From positions 62,001 to 126,000 of the forward strand of contig CAZNLJ010000007.1 in NCBI GenBank assembly GCA_964573725.1: a stretch of DNA of 64,000 nt, written 5' to 3'. Position numbers and translations under genes: made by a program. A model generated the notes under the pieces. It made no database searches, was not told where the DNA came from, and was given only the letters and a program-made list of their open reading frames with translations. Shown piece after piece: positions 8,801 through 16,175 of this stretch. How positions within the stretch are numbered: position 1 is the first letter of the stretch; each line of letters opens with the position of its first letter. The stretch is from UBA6168 sp964573725. GTDB lineage: Bacteria; Bacteroidota; Bacteroidia; Chitinophagales; Saprospiraceae.

Positions 8801-10953
8801 GCAACGGCGGTGTTTACAGCGAGCAGACGATTGCCTCGACCGGGGTTACAGGCCTGACGGCAACCCTGGCGGCGGGCAGTTTCGTGACCGGGACCGACAG
8901 CCTGACCTATTCGATCACAGGCACGCCGGATATGGCGGGGACGGCAAATTTCTCCCTGGAGATCGGGGGGAAGACCTGTACCATGGCGTTGACGGTGGAT
9001 GCCGGTTTGGTCGGCTCCCTGGATTGTGCCAACGCCGGCCAGGCGGAGACCCTGGTCGCCGGCCAGTCGGCCGCCGGGGTCAGTGTTAAAGTCCCCTACA
9101 CGGGCGGCAACGGTGGTCCGCACAGCGGACAGACGGTCGTCTCCACCGGAGTGACGGGCCTGACGGCAACCCTGGCGGCCGGGAATTTCGCCTCCGGAGC
9201 CGACAGCCTGACGTATACCGTCACCGGGACGCCGGATACGGCAGGGACGGCGAGTTTCGCCCTGGAGATCGGGGGACAGAGCTGCACCTTGGCCTTGCCG
9301 GTAGCCGGTGGTTCGACCGGTAGCACCGCCACGGCTTGCTGGGCCATGGTCAGCGCCACGGATACGCTTCATTTCATGTGCCACAACCTGGCGTCCGCGA
9401 ATACGGCCGCCGACCCTTTCACCCCAAGCTGGGAGATCATCGGCGGGTATTGGCAATGGGGAAGGAAAGGACCGGATTCGACGCAGTGGTTGAATACGAA
9501 TACGCCGAATTTCGCGCATGGTCCTACAGGTTCGGACCTCGCAACGGCAAACAGCGACGCCATCGCCGGATGGAGTACGACCGTGGCTCCCAACGGATCG
9601 TGGTCGGATTTGACAAAGACCGTAAACGATCCCTGTCCGGCGGGCTACAGGGTTCCGACGAAAGCGCAATGGGCCGGTGTAAGAAGTTTCAATACCCAGA
9701 GTGTTGTAGGTACCTGGGAGGTCGACGCTACAAATTACAGCAGCGGCCGTTTCTTCGGGACAAATCTCATGCTTCCGGCGGCAGGCTACAGGACATTTAC
9801 CGTCGGATCGTTGGTTTACCGAGGCTTCAGCAGCCACTATTGGAGCAGCACCGAAAGCAATCCCAGTGCCTGGAACCTGGCCTTTAACAGCACCAGCTCC
9901 AACCTGATCGACGGCTACTACCGAATCAACGCCTTTAAGGTCCGTTGCGTAGTGGACCCTGGTTCTCTCGGTTCGCTGGACTGTGCCAATGCCGGCCTGA
10001 CCGGTACCCTGACGGCGGATTCCGTCGCCACCGATGTAAGCGTAAAAGTCCCCTACACGGGCGGCAACGGCGGTCCGCACAGCGGACAGACGGTCGTCTC
10101 GACCGGGGTGACGGGCCTGACGGCGACCCTGGCGGCGGGGAATTTCGCCTCCGGAGCCGACAGCCTGACGTATACCGTCACCGGGACGCCGGATACGGCA
10201 GGGACGGCGAGTTTCGCCCTGGAGATCGGGGGGCAGAGCTGCACGCTGGCCTTGACGGTAACAGGAGGTTCGACCGGCGGCGGCGCCTCGGATTGCTGGG
10301 CCATGGTCAGCGCCACGGATACGCTTTATTTCCTGTGCCACAACCTGGCTTCGGCCAATACCTACGCAGATCCGTTCACCCCAAGCTGGGAAATCAACGG
10401 CGGGTATTGGCAGTGGGGATCGAAAGGACCGGATTCCGCGCAGTGGCTGAATACGAATACGCCGAATTTTGCCCACGGGCCGACGGGTTCGGACCTCGCA
10501 ACGGCAAACAGCAACGCCATCGCCGGCTGGAATACGACCATTGCTCCCAACGGGTCCTGGTCGGATACGACGAAGACCGCAAACGATCCCTGCCCATCCG
10601 GCTTCCGCATACCGACCAAGGTGCAGTGGGACGGGGTGCTTGCCAACAATACCCAAAGCATCGAGGGGACCTGGAATTCCAACGCCACCAACTATAGCTG
10701 TGCACGTTTTTTTGGTCCAAAACTGATGCTTCCGGCGGCCGGTTACCGTATCACCAGCAACGGGACCTTGCAGGACCGCGGCAACATCGGCGACTATTGG
10801 AGCACCACGGAGATCGACGACCGTGCCTGGACCTTGTTCTTTAACAGCAGCTCTGCCGGCATGAACCTTCACTTCAGCCGTTTGTTCGGATTCCCCCTCC
10901 GCTGCGCTGCAGACCCTACCTCCTCACTCGGTTCCCTCGGCTCCGAGGATTGA
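5851..10953 (+). CDS. Giant secreted repeat protein: alternating Ig-like and FISUMP domains (ends at in-frame TGA)
   Basis: These 1700 residues start with a signal peptide (about 1-40, ending 'RSLGQ') and the head 'SALMDLQSTDQGFLLPRM' (41-110). Seven Ig-like modules of ~95 aa follow, each with the two cysteines of 'xxC(A/G)xA' and 'IGGQxC', plus four FISUMP domains (Fibrobacter succinogenes major paralogous domain). Order: Ig1, FISUMP1 (~211-419), Ig2-Ig4, FISUMP2 (~733-947), Ig5-Ig6, FISUMP3 (~1160-1369), Ig7, FISUMP4 (~1479-1689). Each FISUMP has 'GGYWQWGxKGP', 'NDPCPxGxRxPT', 'YWSSxE' and a final 'xxRC'. The frame ends at TGA 10951-10953 in place of the first cysteine of the next Ig module, and the same frame continues open to 11898. 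It is probably a cell-surface protein of unknown function; no T9SS tail is seen on either side of the stop. Confidence 0.85.
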   Translation: MSANARRRTVAGFLFHHTVTVSCLLIFVAHILTPNRSLGQSEPSALMDLQSTDQGFLLPRMTTEQRDAIVSPANGLMVFNTTVNCLDINLGTAEFPFWNSIICRGTTGSLLCGQAVAAGTLAESQPVSSLQVNVPYLDGSGGAYPAQHIISDGVSGLSATLGQGTFASGAGVLSYEVSGTPADTGTAVFALDIGGQNCLVSLPVASRPLGTCGAYVAPGVWKEFQCHNLAAADLSADPFTPSWEILGGYWQWGRKGPESGSWLDTNTQNFAHGPTGPGAGQGNEAAIAAWSQSFAADGAWTDYDKTAQDPCPEGYRVPRKAQWEGVRTENAQQLVGTWATGATNYSSGRMFGDSLFLPANGGRYFGDGSLFDRGTNGNYWSSTAFGTIGAWVCNLNFSDTYVHYSLRRYGFAVRCMKEDPGAIGSIECGNAAFSDTLVVGLPIGGSDVRVPYSGSNGGPHTGQTALSTGVTGLMASLTAGRISYGLDSLEYGISGMPTSAGTAGFALEIGGQNCTLSLPVVPGGVDTLYCAQAVPSDTPVAGLAVSALEVRVPYAGGNGGSHTGQTITSTGVTGLTATLTAGSFSIGADSLVYVLSGTPATAGTAGFALDIGGQTCNLALTVADGAIDSLDCAQAAPLDTLVSGNALSATSVKIPYLGGNGGPHSGQTVVSTGVTGLTASLAAGNFAAGADTLSYIISGTPWGPGTASFALDIGGQTCTLSFTVLSGWSASDPTSCCWAKVSATDTLRLMSHNLASANTAADPLTPSWEIVGGYWQWGRKGPDSTQWVNTNMANFAHGPTGAGVSEGNSGSISGWNPSRAADGAWTDSVKTVNDPCPLGFRVPTKAEWQGLIANNTVVSFGTWNYDDTNYGSGTFVGPRLFFPTGGYRVNSSGQLYNRGDRGYYWSSSADSGSTNAWVQYFGNGEAYVNPSDRGHGHSVRCAVDPDYYPGFIDSLHCAGAVLADTLIAGLSATGVSAKVPYTGGNGGVYSEQTIASTGVTGLTATLAAGSFVTGTDSLTYSITGTPDMAGTANFSLEIGGKTCTMALTVDAGLVGSLDCANAGQAETLVAGQSAAGVSVKVPYTGGNGGPHSGQTVVSTGVTGLTATLAAGNFASGADSLTYTVTGTPDTAGTASFALEIGGQSCTLALPVAGGSTGSTATACWAMVSATDTLHFMCHNLASANTAADPFTPSWEIIGGYWQWGRKGPDSTQWLNTNTPNFAHGPTGSDLATANSDAIAGWSTTVAPNGSWSDLTKTVNDPCPAGYRVPTKAQWAGVRSFNTQSVVGTWEVDATNYSSGRFFGTNLMLPAAGYRTFTVGSLVYRGFSSHYWSSTESNPSAWNLAFNSTSSNLIDGYYRINAFKVRCVVDPGSLGSLDCANAGLTGTLTADSVATDVSVKVPYTGGNGGPHSGQTVVSTGVTGLTATLAAGNFASGADSLTYTVTGTPDTAGTASFALEIGGQSCTLALTVTGGSTGGGASDCWAMVSATDTLYFLCHNLASANTYADPFTPSWEINGGYWQWGSKGPDSAQWLNTNTPNFAHGPTGSDLATANSNAIAGWNTTIAPNGSWSDTTKTANDPCPSGFRIPTKVQWDGVLANNTQSIEGTWNSNATNYSCARFFGPKLMLPAAGYRITSNGTLQDRGNIGDYWSTTEIDDRAWTLFFNSSSAGMNLHFSRLFGFPLRCAADPTSSLGSLGSED
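9088..9297 (+). repeat. Ig-module DNA repeat, copy 1
   Basis: About 210 bases match the copies at 10027 and 10996 with only a handful of third-position differences. It encodes the module core from 'KVPYTGGNGG' to 'GGQSCTLAL'. Confidence 0.85.
10027..10258 (+). repeat. Ig-module DNA repeat, copy 2
   Basis: These 232 bases are identical to 10996-11227 except for one G/A difference in the glycine-glycine-glutamine codons. The separation is exactly 969 bases, one Ig+FISUMP unit. Confidence 0.9.
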
Positions 10954-11898
10954 GCCAACGCAGTCCAGACGGACACCCTGATCGCCGGGCAGCCGGCCAC
11001 CGATGTAAGCGTAAAAGTCCCCTACACGGGCGGCAACGGCGGTCCGCACAGCGGACAGACGGTCGTCTCGACCGGGGTGACGGGCCTGACGGCGACCCTG
11101 GCGGCGGGGAATTTCGCCTCCGGAGCCGACAGCCTGACGTATACCGTCACCGGGACGCCGGATACGGCAGGGACGGCGAGTTTCGCCCTGGAGATCGGGG
11201 GACAGAGCTGCACGCTGGCCTTGACGGCAGAGGCCGGAGGTACATCCTGTGCTCCCGTCATCACGGACTGTTGGGCGAAGGTGAGTGCCACGGATACCTT
11301 GTACTTCATGTGCCACAACCTGGCGTCCTTTAACACCTCCGCAGATCCGTTCACCCCAAGTTGGGAAATCATCGGCGGTTACTGGCAGTGGGGAAGAAAA
11401 GGGCCGGATTCCACACAATGGTTGAATACGAACACGGCGAACTTTGCATTTGGTCCGACGGGCTCGGGTTCCACAGAAGCCAACAGCGACGCCATCAGCG
11501 GCTGGAGTACCACCAATGCTCCCAATGGTTCCTGGCTGGATACCATTAAGACCGTAAACGACCCGTGTCCCCCTTGTTTCCGCGTACCGACGCTGGAACA
11601 ATGGGACGGGGTTCGAACCAACAATACCACGAGTACCGTCGGTAGCTGGACCGCCGGTACCACCAATTACAGCAGTGGCTTCTTCCTCGGTCCGAAGCTG
11701 ATGCTTCCGCTTTCCGGAATCCGTAGCAACAGCAACGGGGCCTTGTCGAAACGCGGCAGCGATGGCTATTATTGGTGTAGTCGGGAGAGCACAGGCTCTT
11801 CCACTGACGCTTCAGACCTGCACATCTACAGTGGTATTGCACCCATGAACTCCCACAGCCGTACTTACGGCTTCTCTGTCCGTTGCGCCGCGCAATAA
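10954..11898 (+). pseudogene. Continuation of the FISUMP repeat protein beyond the in-frame stop
   Basis: The frame of the giant protein continues directly after its TGA with an eighth Ig-like module ('ANAVQTDTLIAGQPATDV...') and a fifth complete FISUMP domain ending 'YGFSVRCAAQ' at a TAA. Without the stop the protein would be 2015 aa. No start codon or promoter of its own is evident; the in-frame GTG at 11077 is the valine of a repeat motif. It is therefore a detached C-terminus, by nonsense mutation or sequence error, unless the TGA is read through. The cysteines of this module are otherwise intact, so the change looks recent. Confidence 0.7.
10996..11227 (+). repeat. Ig-module DNA repeat, copy 3
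   Basis: Near-perfect copy of 10027-10258, lying just downstream of the in-frame stop. Such identity at silent positions suggests recent duplication or gene conversion. Confidence 0.9.
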
Positions 11899-12340
11899 GA
11901 ATCCAGGTTGGCATGACCCTATGATTGGTGAACGGGAACAGCCGTGACCAGGCAGGTAACCTGAACCTTTTAAAGGTGACCGTCACGTTTCGATGACGGT
12001 AGAGCGGGGAGAACCGGTGAGACCCGCGTACGGGCGGAACTCCCGCATACACAAGAAGGTCTTGATTTTGGTAATATCCGGCGGATAGCCAGGTATTTCG
12101 TCCGCCACGTATGTATTCGTACGGAAAAGGTTAGGATAGGGACGCGAAAATCCAGCATCCACGTCTTCGATCTGTTGAGGAGGTGCCGATGCGGAACCGG
12201 GTGACAGGACGAACGCCCGTGCCATGTCATTTGGAAACCTTCCGGCACAGGCGTTCGCCCTATCCATCACCCGGCATTATTTCCGGCCATGCACCACCGG
12301 GTAAACCGCTGTTCCGGACGGAGCATTTCCATCCCCCAGG
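11899..12340. other. Intergenic region between convergent genes
   Basis: No supported gene. A minus-strand frame of 95 codons (12270 to 11983) has no recognisable domain, no obvious start context and competes with another frame. No clear terminator hairpin with a T-run was found. Confidence 0.5.
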
Positions 12341-14500
12341 TCATTGGTTAACGTTTTCAATCTTGGCGTCCGTATTGTAAAAGAAGAACGAATAGATATC
12401 CGCGACCTCGTCGATGATCTTGGAAGTCGGTTTTCCGGCGCCATGGCCGGCGTTCGTTTCGATACGGATCAGGACGGGGGGCGTACCCGTATGTGCCTGC
12501 TGCAGGGTGGCGGCGAACTTGAAGGAGTGGGCAGGCACCACCCGGTCGTCATGGTCGGCCGTCGTGACCATGGTGGCGGGATAGGAGACCCCGGGACGCA
12601 GGTTGTGCAAGGGTGAGTAGCCTTTCAGGTAGCGGAACATCTCCTCGCTTTGTTCGCTGGAGCCGTATTCCGGGATCCAACCTTTGCCGACGGTGAAGCG
12701 GTGGTAGCGCAGCATGTCCAGGACCCCGACCGCCGGCAAGGCGACCGCGAAGAGGTCGGGTCGTTGCGTCATGCAGGCACCCACCAGCAGTCCGCCGTTG
12801 GAGCCGCCGCTGATACCCAGTTTGGAAGGTTGGGTATAGCCTTCCGCGACCAGGAATTCCGCTGCGGCGATGAAGTCGTCGAAAACGTTCTGCTTTTTGA
12901 GCAACATGCCGTCCTGGTGCCACTGTTCCCCGTATTCCCCGCCGCCGCGTAGGTTTGCCATGGCAAAAATACCCCCGTTTTCAAGGAGCAGCAACCGGGA
13001 AGTACTGAAGGAAGGGGAAAGGCTGATATTGAACCCCCCATAGCCGTAAAGCAGGCAGGGATGGCTACCGTCCAGCACGATATCCTTGCGATGGGCGATG
13101 AACATGGTGACCGGGGTACCGTCCTTGCTGGTGTAGGTCACCTGCTTTTCCACGTATTTGGATGGGTCGAAAGCCAGGCTGGTGGTTTGGAATTCGCTGG
13201 AGGTGCCGCTGGCCACATCGTATTTGAAGATGGTGGGCGGGTAGAGAAAGGAAGTGAAGGAATAGAACAAGACCCGGTGGCTTTCCTTTCCGCCGGGCGA
13301 GCCGGCCGATCCGACTCCCGGCAAGGTCAACTCCTTCTTATCCGAGCCGTCGTAGTTCATCACATAAATCCGGTCTGTGGCCTTCTCGAGGTAATTGGCG
13401 AACAATTTTCCACCACCGGTACTGCAACCTTGCAGCAGGTTTTCGGAAGTCGGAATGACTTCCTTCCAGGCGGCCGGTTCCGGATTCGCCAGGTCCACCT
13501 CCAGCAGCCGGTAATTGGGGGCATCGATATCCGTCAGCACAAGGAATCGGTCGCCCAGGCTGTGTACCACGGAACTTTTGTTCGCATAACCGGGGAAAAG
13601 CGTGACGATCGGACCGTCTTTTTCCAGGTCCTTGTAGAGCGTGGCATAGCCGTCGGTACCGGGTGCCTGCGTAATGACCAGGTAGCGGCCGTCCTCCGTC
13701 ACATCGCCGAAATGGTAATAGGTCGGATTGTTACCGTCACGGAAAACGAGTTCGTCCTCCGATTGGTCCGTCCCAAGCCGGTGGTAATAGACGGCGTGGT
13801 TCAGGTTGTTGCCGCTCAGTTCCATTCCCTTTTCCGGAGCCGGATAGCGGGAGTAGAAGAAGCCGTCCTTCCACCAGGCGGCGCCACTGAACTTCACCCA
13901 GTTGAGGTCATCCGCCAGCTGGTTGCCGGTAGCGACCTCATAGACTTGTATCCGCTGCCAGTCAGATCCGGCATCCTGCCGGCCGACCGCCACGAAGCGG
14001 TCGTCCCGGGAGATACCGATGATGGAAATGGCGGTGGTCCCGCTTTCGGACAAGGTATTGGGGTCGATGAAAACCGAAGGTTCCCCTTCGAGCCCCTCCT
14101 GCCGGTAAATGACCGCCTGGTTCTGCAGGCCGTCATTCTTGGCGAAGAAATAGTAGTTGCCCACTTGGAAAGGCGCACCGTACTTCGGGTAGTTGTACAG
14201 CCTTTCGAATTGGTCGCGGAGTTGTCGGCGGAAGGGGATTTGCGAAAGATAGTCGAAAGTCACCTCATTCTGGGCGGTTACCCAGGCGGCGGTCCGGGCG
14301 GAAGTGTCGTCTTCCAGCCAGCGGTAGGGATCGGGAACTTGTTCTCCGAAGTAATTGTCCACTACATCCACCGTATCGGTGACGGGGTAGGTCAGCGGGA
14401 TATCAGGATAAGCGCTCATGTGGTCGGAATTGGATGGATTCATGCACCCGGCCATGGCGGCCAGCGGCAAGGAGAGCAACCATGTGGTTTTGTTTTTCAT
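12341..14500 (-). CDS. Prolyl oligopeptidase family serine peptidase (S9A), lipoprotein
   Basis: The 719-aa protein has an N-terminal lipoprotein signal ('LPLAAMAGC'), so it is probably anchored in the periplasm or outer membrane. Then come 'DPYRWLEDDTSARTAAWV' and a seven-bladed propeller region. The C-terminal alpha/beta hydrolase has the nucleophile motif 'GISGGSNGGLL', the aspartate in 'TTADHDDRVVPAHSFKF' and the histidine in 'ETNAGHGAGKP', the full S9A triad. Such enzymes cleave short peptides after proline. I chose the ATG at 14500, preceded by TCCTTTTCTT, because the frame upstream (to 14590) lacks a signal peptide. It follows a serine hydrolase and an M1 peptidase on the same strand, suggesting a peptide-scavenging group. 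Confidence 0.93.
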   Translation of the reverse strand: MKNKTTWLLSLPLAAMAGCMNPSNSDHMSAYPDIPLTYPVTDTVDVVDNYFGEQVPDPYRWLEDDTSARTAAWVTAQNEVTFDYLSQIPFRRQLRDQFERLYNYPKYGAPFQVGNYYFFAKNDGLQNQAVIYRQEGLEGEPSVFIDPNTLSESGTTAISIIGISRDDRFVAVGRQDAGSDWQRIQVYEVATGNQLADDLNWVKFSGAAWWKDGFFYSRYPAPEKGMELSGNNLNHAVYYHRLGTDQSEDELVFRDGNNPTYYHFGDVTEDGRYLVITQAPGTDGYATLYKDLEKDGPIVTLFPGYANKSSVVHSLGDRFLVLTDIDAPNYRLLEVDLANPEPAAWKEVIPTSENLLQGCSTGGGKLFANYLEKATDRIYVMNYDGSDKKELTLPGVGSAGSPGGKESHRVLFYSFTSFLYPPTIFKYDVASGTSSEFQTTSLAFDPSKYVEKQVTYTSKDGTPVTMFIAHRKDIVLDGSHPCLLYGYGGFNISLSPSFSTSRLLLLENGGIFAMANLRGGGEYGEQWHQDGMLLKKQNVFDDFIAAAEFLVAEGYTQPSKLGISGGSNGGLLVGACMTQRPDLFAVALPAVGVLDMLRYHRFTVGKGWIPEYGSSEQSEEMFRYLKGYSPLHNLRPGVSYPATMVTTADHDDRVVPAHSFKFAATLQQAHTGTPPVLIRIETNAGHGAGKPTSKIIDEVADIYSFFFYNTDAKIENVNQ

Positions 14501-14592
14501 AAGAAAAGGATTGGAGGTTTTGCGGAAAGGCTTGTTTTCGAAGGCCTTGCCATTTGAACGGGATAATCTGATCATAGTTGGAAAAGTCATAT

Positions 14593-16167
14593 TCAGGACA
14601 TGCGCTTTCCGGTCAGGACAGCCCTTTTTTCTGCATCCCCGCCCATCATGGAAGCCAGGCTGCTTCGGAAAACGACCTCGACGGTATCCTCCCGGAATGT
14701 GCAGGTGATGGTATCATGGTGGGCGGATTCGATGAACTGGATTCGGAATCCGAGGGTTTGGTCGTCCAACCAGGCGGCGCTGGCCATGATTTTTGAGACC
14801 GAGAGCCGCTCATAGGGGATGGGGAACAAATCCGGGGGACTGCCCGGCATATCGGTTTCCCCTTTTCGCCATTCGTGGATGCCGGCCATCCACGGGAAAG
14901 TACCCAGGTGGTTGCGGAAGCGGCCTTCCACGACCTGTCCGGTCTGGCGGAAAAAGAGTTCCTCCACCTGGTTGGCATTGGTATCGACCCGGTAGGTTCT
15001 TCCCCGGCTCAGGTCGACGGTCCGGGATTCGGATGCTCCCTGCAGGGGCGGAATGGCCAGGTTTCGGAGGGCATGCCGCAGGGCAATTTCCGAGGGCGGG
15101 TCCGGCGGCAAGGCCTGCGGGTGGAAAGCCGGCAGCAAGTGTTCCCAGACCAGGTTGAGCAAGCCCTGCATATCGGATGTCTCACTGTGGATGGCCAGGA
15201 CGGCGTCCGCTTCCGGCAGGACCAGGGTATATTGGCCGAAGGCGCCGTCCCCCCGGTAAGATTGGTGTCTGCTTCTCCAGAATTGGTAACCGTAGCCCTG
15301 GGCCCAGTCGCTGGTGTCCGCATCCGCCGGGTCGCCGTTGGCAATCCGGGGGGCGGTGGCTTTTTCCACCCAATCCGCCGGGAGCAATTGGAAGCCCTCC
15401 CATTTTCCCTTTTGGAGATAGAATTGACCGAAGCGGGCCATGTCACCGGTCTTGAGATGCAGTCCCCAACCGCCGGTATCGATTCCTGCCGGGCAGGTAT
15501 CCCAGGACGCCCCTTGGATACCCAGGGGTTGGAATAGCCGGGGCCTCAGGTATTCCGACACCCGTTTTCCGGTGACTGTCTGGAGGATGGCGGAGAGCAT
15601 ATAGGTGGCTCCGCTGTTGTACAGGAATTTCGATCCCGGCGCATCCGTCACCGCAAAGGACAGGAATCGACGGACCCAATCCGCGGATTGGATCATTTCC
15701 CAGGTGGTGTCGTGGTCATGTCCGACGGACATGGTCAGGAGGTGTTCTACCGTCATGGACGCAAGCGCCGGCGATACCGATTCCGGCAATTGCCCTGGGA
15801 AAAAGCCGACGACGGGATCCGACAGCTGCAGCAATTTCTCCGACACCGCGAAGCCGATGGCCGTGGCGGTGAAGCTCTTGCTCATCGAATACATCGAGTG
15901 GTGCAGGTCCTCGCGGTAGGGAGCCCACCAACCGTCCGCGATGATTTTTTGGTGGCGGACCAGGACGAACCCATGGAGTTCATACGGACTCTTTTCCCAG
16001 GCTTCCAGCAGGCGGAGGATGCCGCCGGAGGAAACCCCTTCCGCTTCCGGGGTGCTGCGGGAATAAGGAGGTGCGCCTTGCGCGCCGACACCCAGGTGGG
16101 GCAAGGAGAGGCCGGCGAGGAGCCAACCGGAACGGGAAAGGAACCATCTTCTGGTCAGTTCATGCAT
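14593..16167 (-). CDS. Exported class C beta-lactamase-fold serine hydrolase
   Basis: This 524-aa protein has a possible twin-arginine or Sec signal ('RRWFLSRSGWLLAGLSLP', cleaved near 'GVGAQ'). The penicillin-binding/AmpC fold is shown by the nucleophile motif S-M-S-K in 'HSMYSMSKSFTATAIG' and by Y-x-N in 'FLYNSGATYMLS'. The region 'GWGLHLKTGDMARFGQFYL' is typical of the 6-aminohexanoate hydrolase/esterase-like branch. A C-terminal ~130-residue extension follows the catalytic domain. The substrate cannot be told from sequence; ester or peptide hydrolysis is likelier than antibiotic resistance. It starts 8 bases after the M1 peptidase stop, so the two are probably translated from one transcript. 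Confidence 0.87.
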   Translation of the reverse strand: MHELTRRWFLSRSGWLLAGLSLPHLGVGAQGAPPYSRSTPEAEGVSSGGILRLLEAWEKSPYELHGFVLVRHQKIIADGWWAPYREDLHHSMYSMSKSFTATAIGFAVSEKLLQLSDPVVGFFPGQLPESVSPALASMTVEHLLTMSVGHDHDTTWEMIQSADWVRRFLSFAVTDAPGSKFLYNSGATYMLSAILQTVTGKRVSEYLRPRLFQPLGIQGASWDTCPAGIDTGGWGLHLKTGDMARFGQFYLQKGKWEGFQLLPADWVEKATAPRIANGDPADADTSDWAQGYGYQFWRSRHQSYRGDGAFGQYTLVLPEADAVLAIHSETSDMQGLLNLVWEHLLPAFHPQALPPDPPSEIALRHALRNLAIPPLQGASESRTVDLSRGRTYRVDTNANQVEELFFRQTGQVVEGRFRNHLGTFPWMAGIHEWRKGETDMPGSPPDLFPIPYERLSVSKIMASAAWLDDQTLGFRIQFIESAHHDTITCTFREDTVEVVFRSSLASMMGGDAEKRAVLTGKRMS

Positions 16168-16175
16168 GATGGGTG

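Larger units (their letters stand above)
6178..11898 (+). repeat. Tandem array of Ig-like (8) and FISUMP (5) coding modules
   Basis: Protein modules repeat at the DNA level. Ig-like modules lie at about 6178-6460, 7114-7412, 7420-7715, 7726-8020, 8702-9002, 9010-9305, 9964-10265 and 10930-11240. FISUMP modules lie at about 6481-7107, 8047-8690, 9328-9957, 10285-10917 and 11262-11895. Similarity rises toward the 3' end, where whole Ig+FISUMP pairs are spaced by close to 960-970 bases. This indicates expansion by duplication of the two-domain unit. Confidence 0.85.

Noticed and set aside
10951..10953. Selenocysteine insertion at the TGA that sits at a Cys position
   Set aside because: TGA at a Cys site is the classical pattern, but this is a structural disulfide-type cysteine of a secreted Ig-like module, not a redox site. 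No clear SECIS-like hairpin was recognised just downstream and no sel genes are in the window.
6178..11898. CRISPR-like array
   Set aside because: The repeats are long, coding, in frame and not separated by short unique spacers.
11983..12270. Minus-strand 95-codon frame in the gap after the FISUMP gene
   Set aside because: No domain, no signal, overlapping competitor frame; not supportable as a gene.
14593..16167. Beta-lactamase resistance gene
   Set aside because: It has the SxxK and YxN motifs of the AmpC fold, but its length, C-terminal extension and peptidase neighbours fit a generic serine hydrolase.
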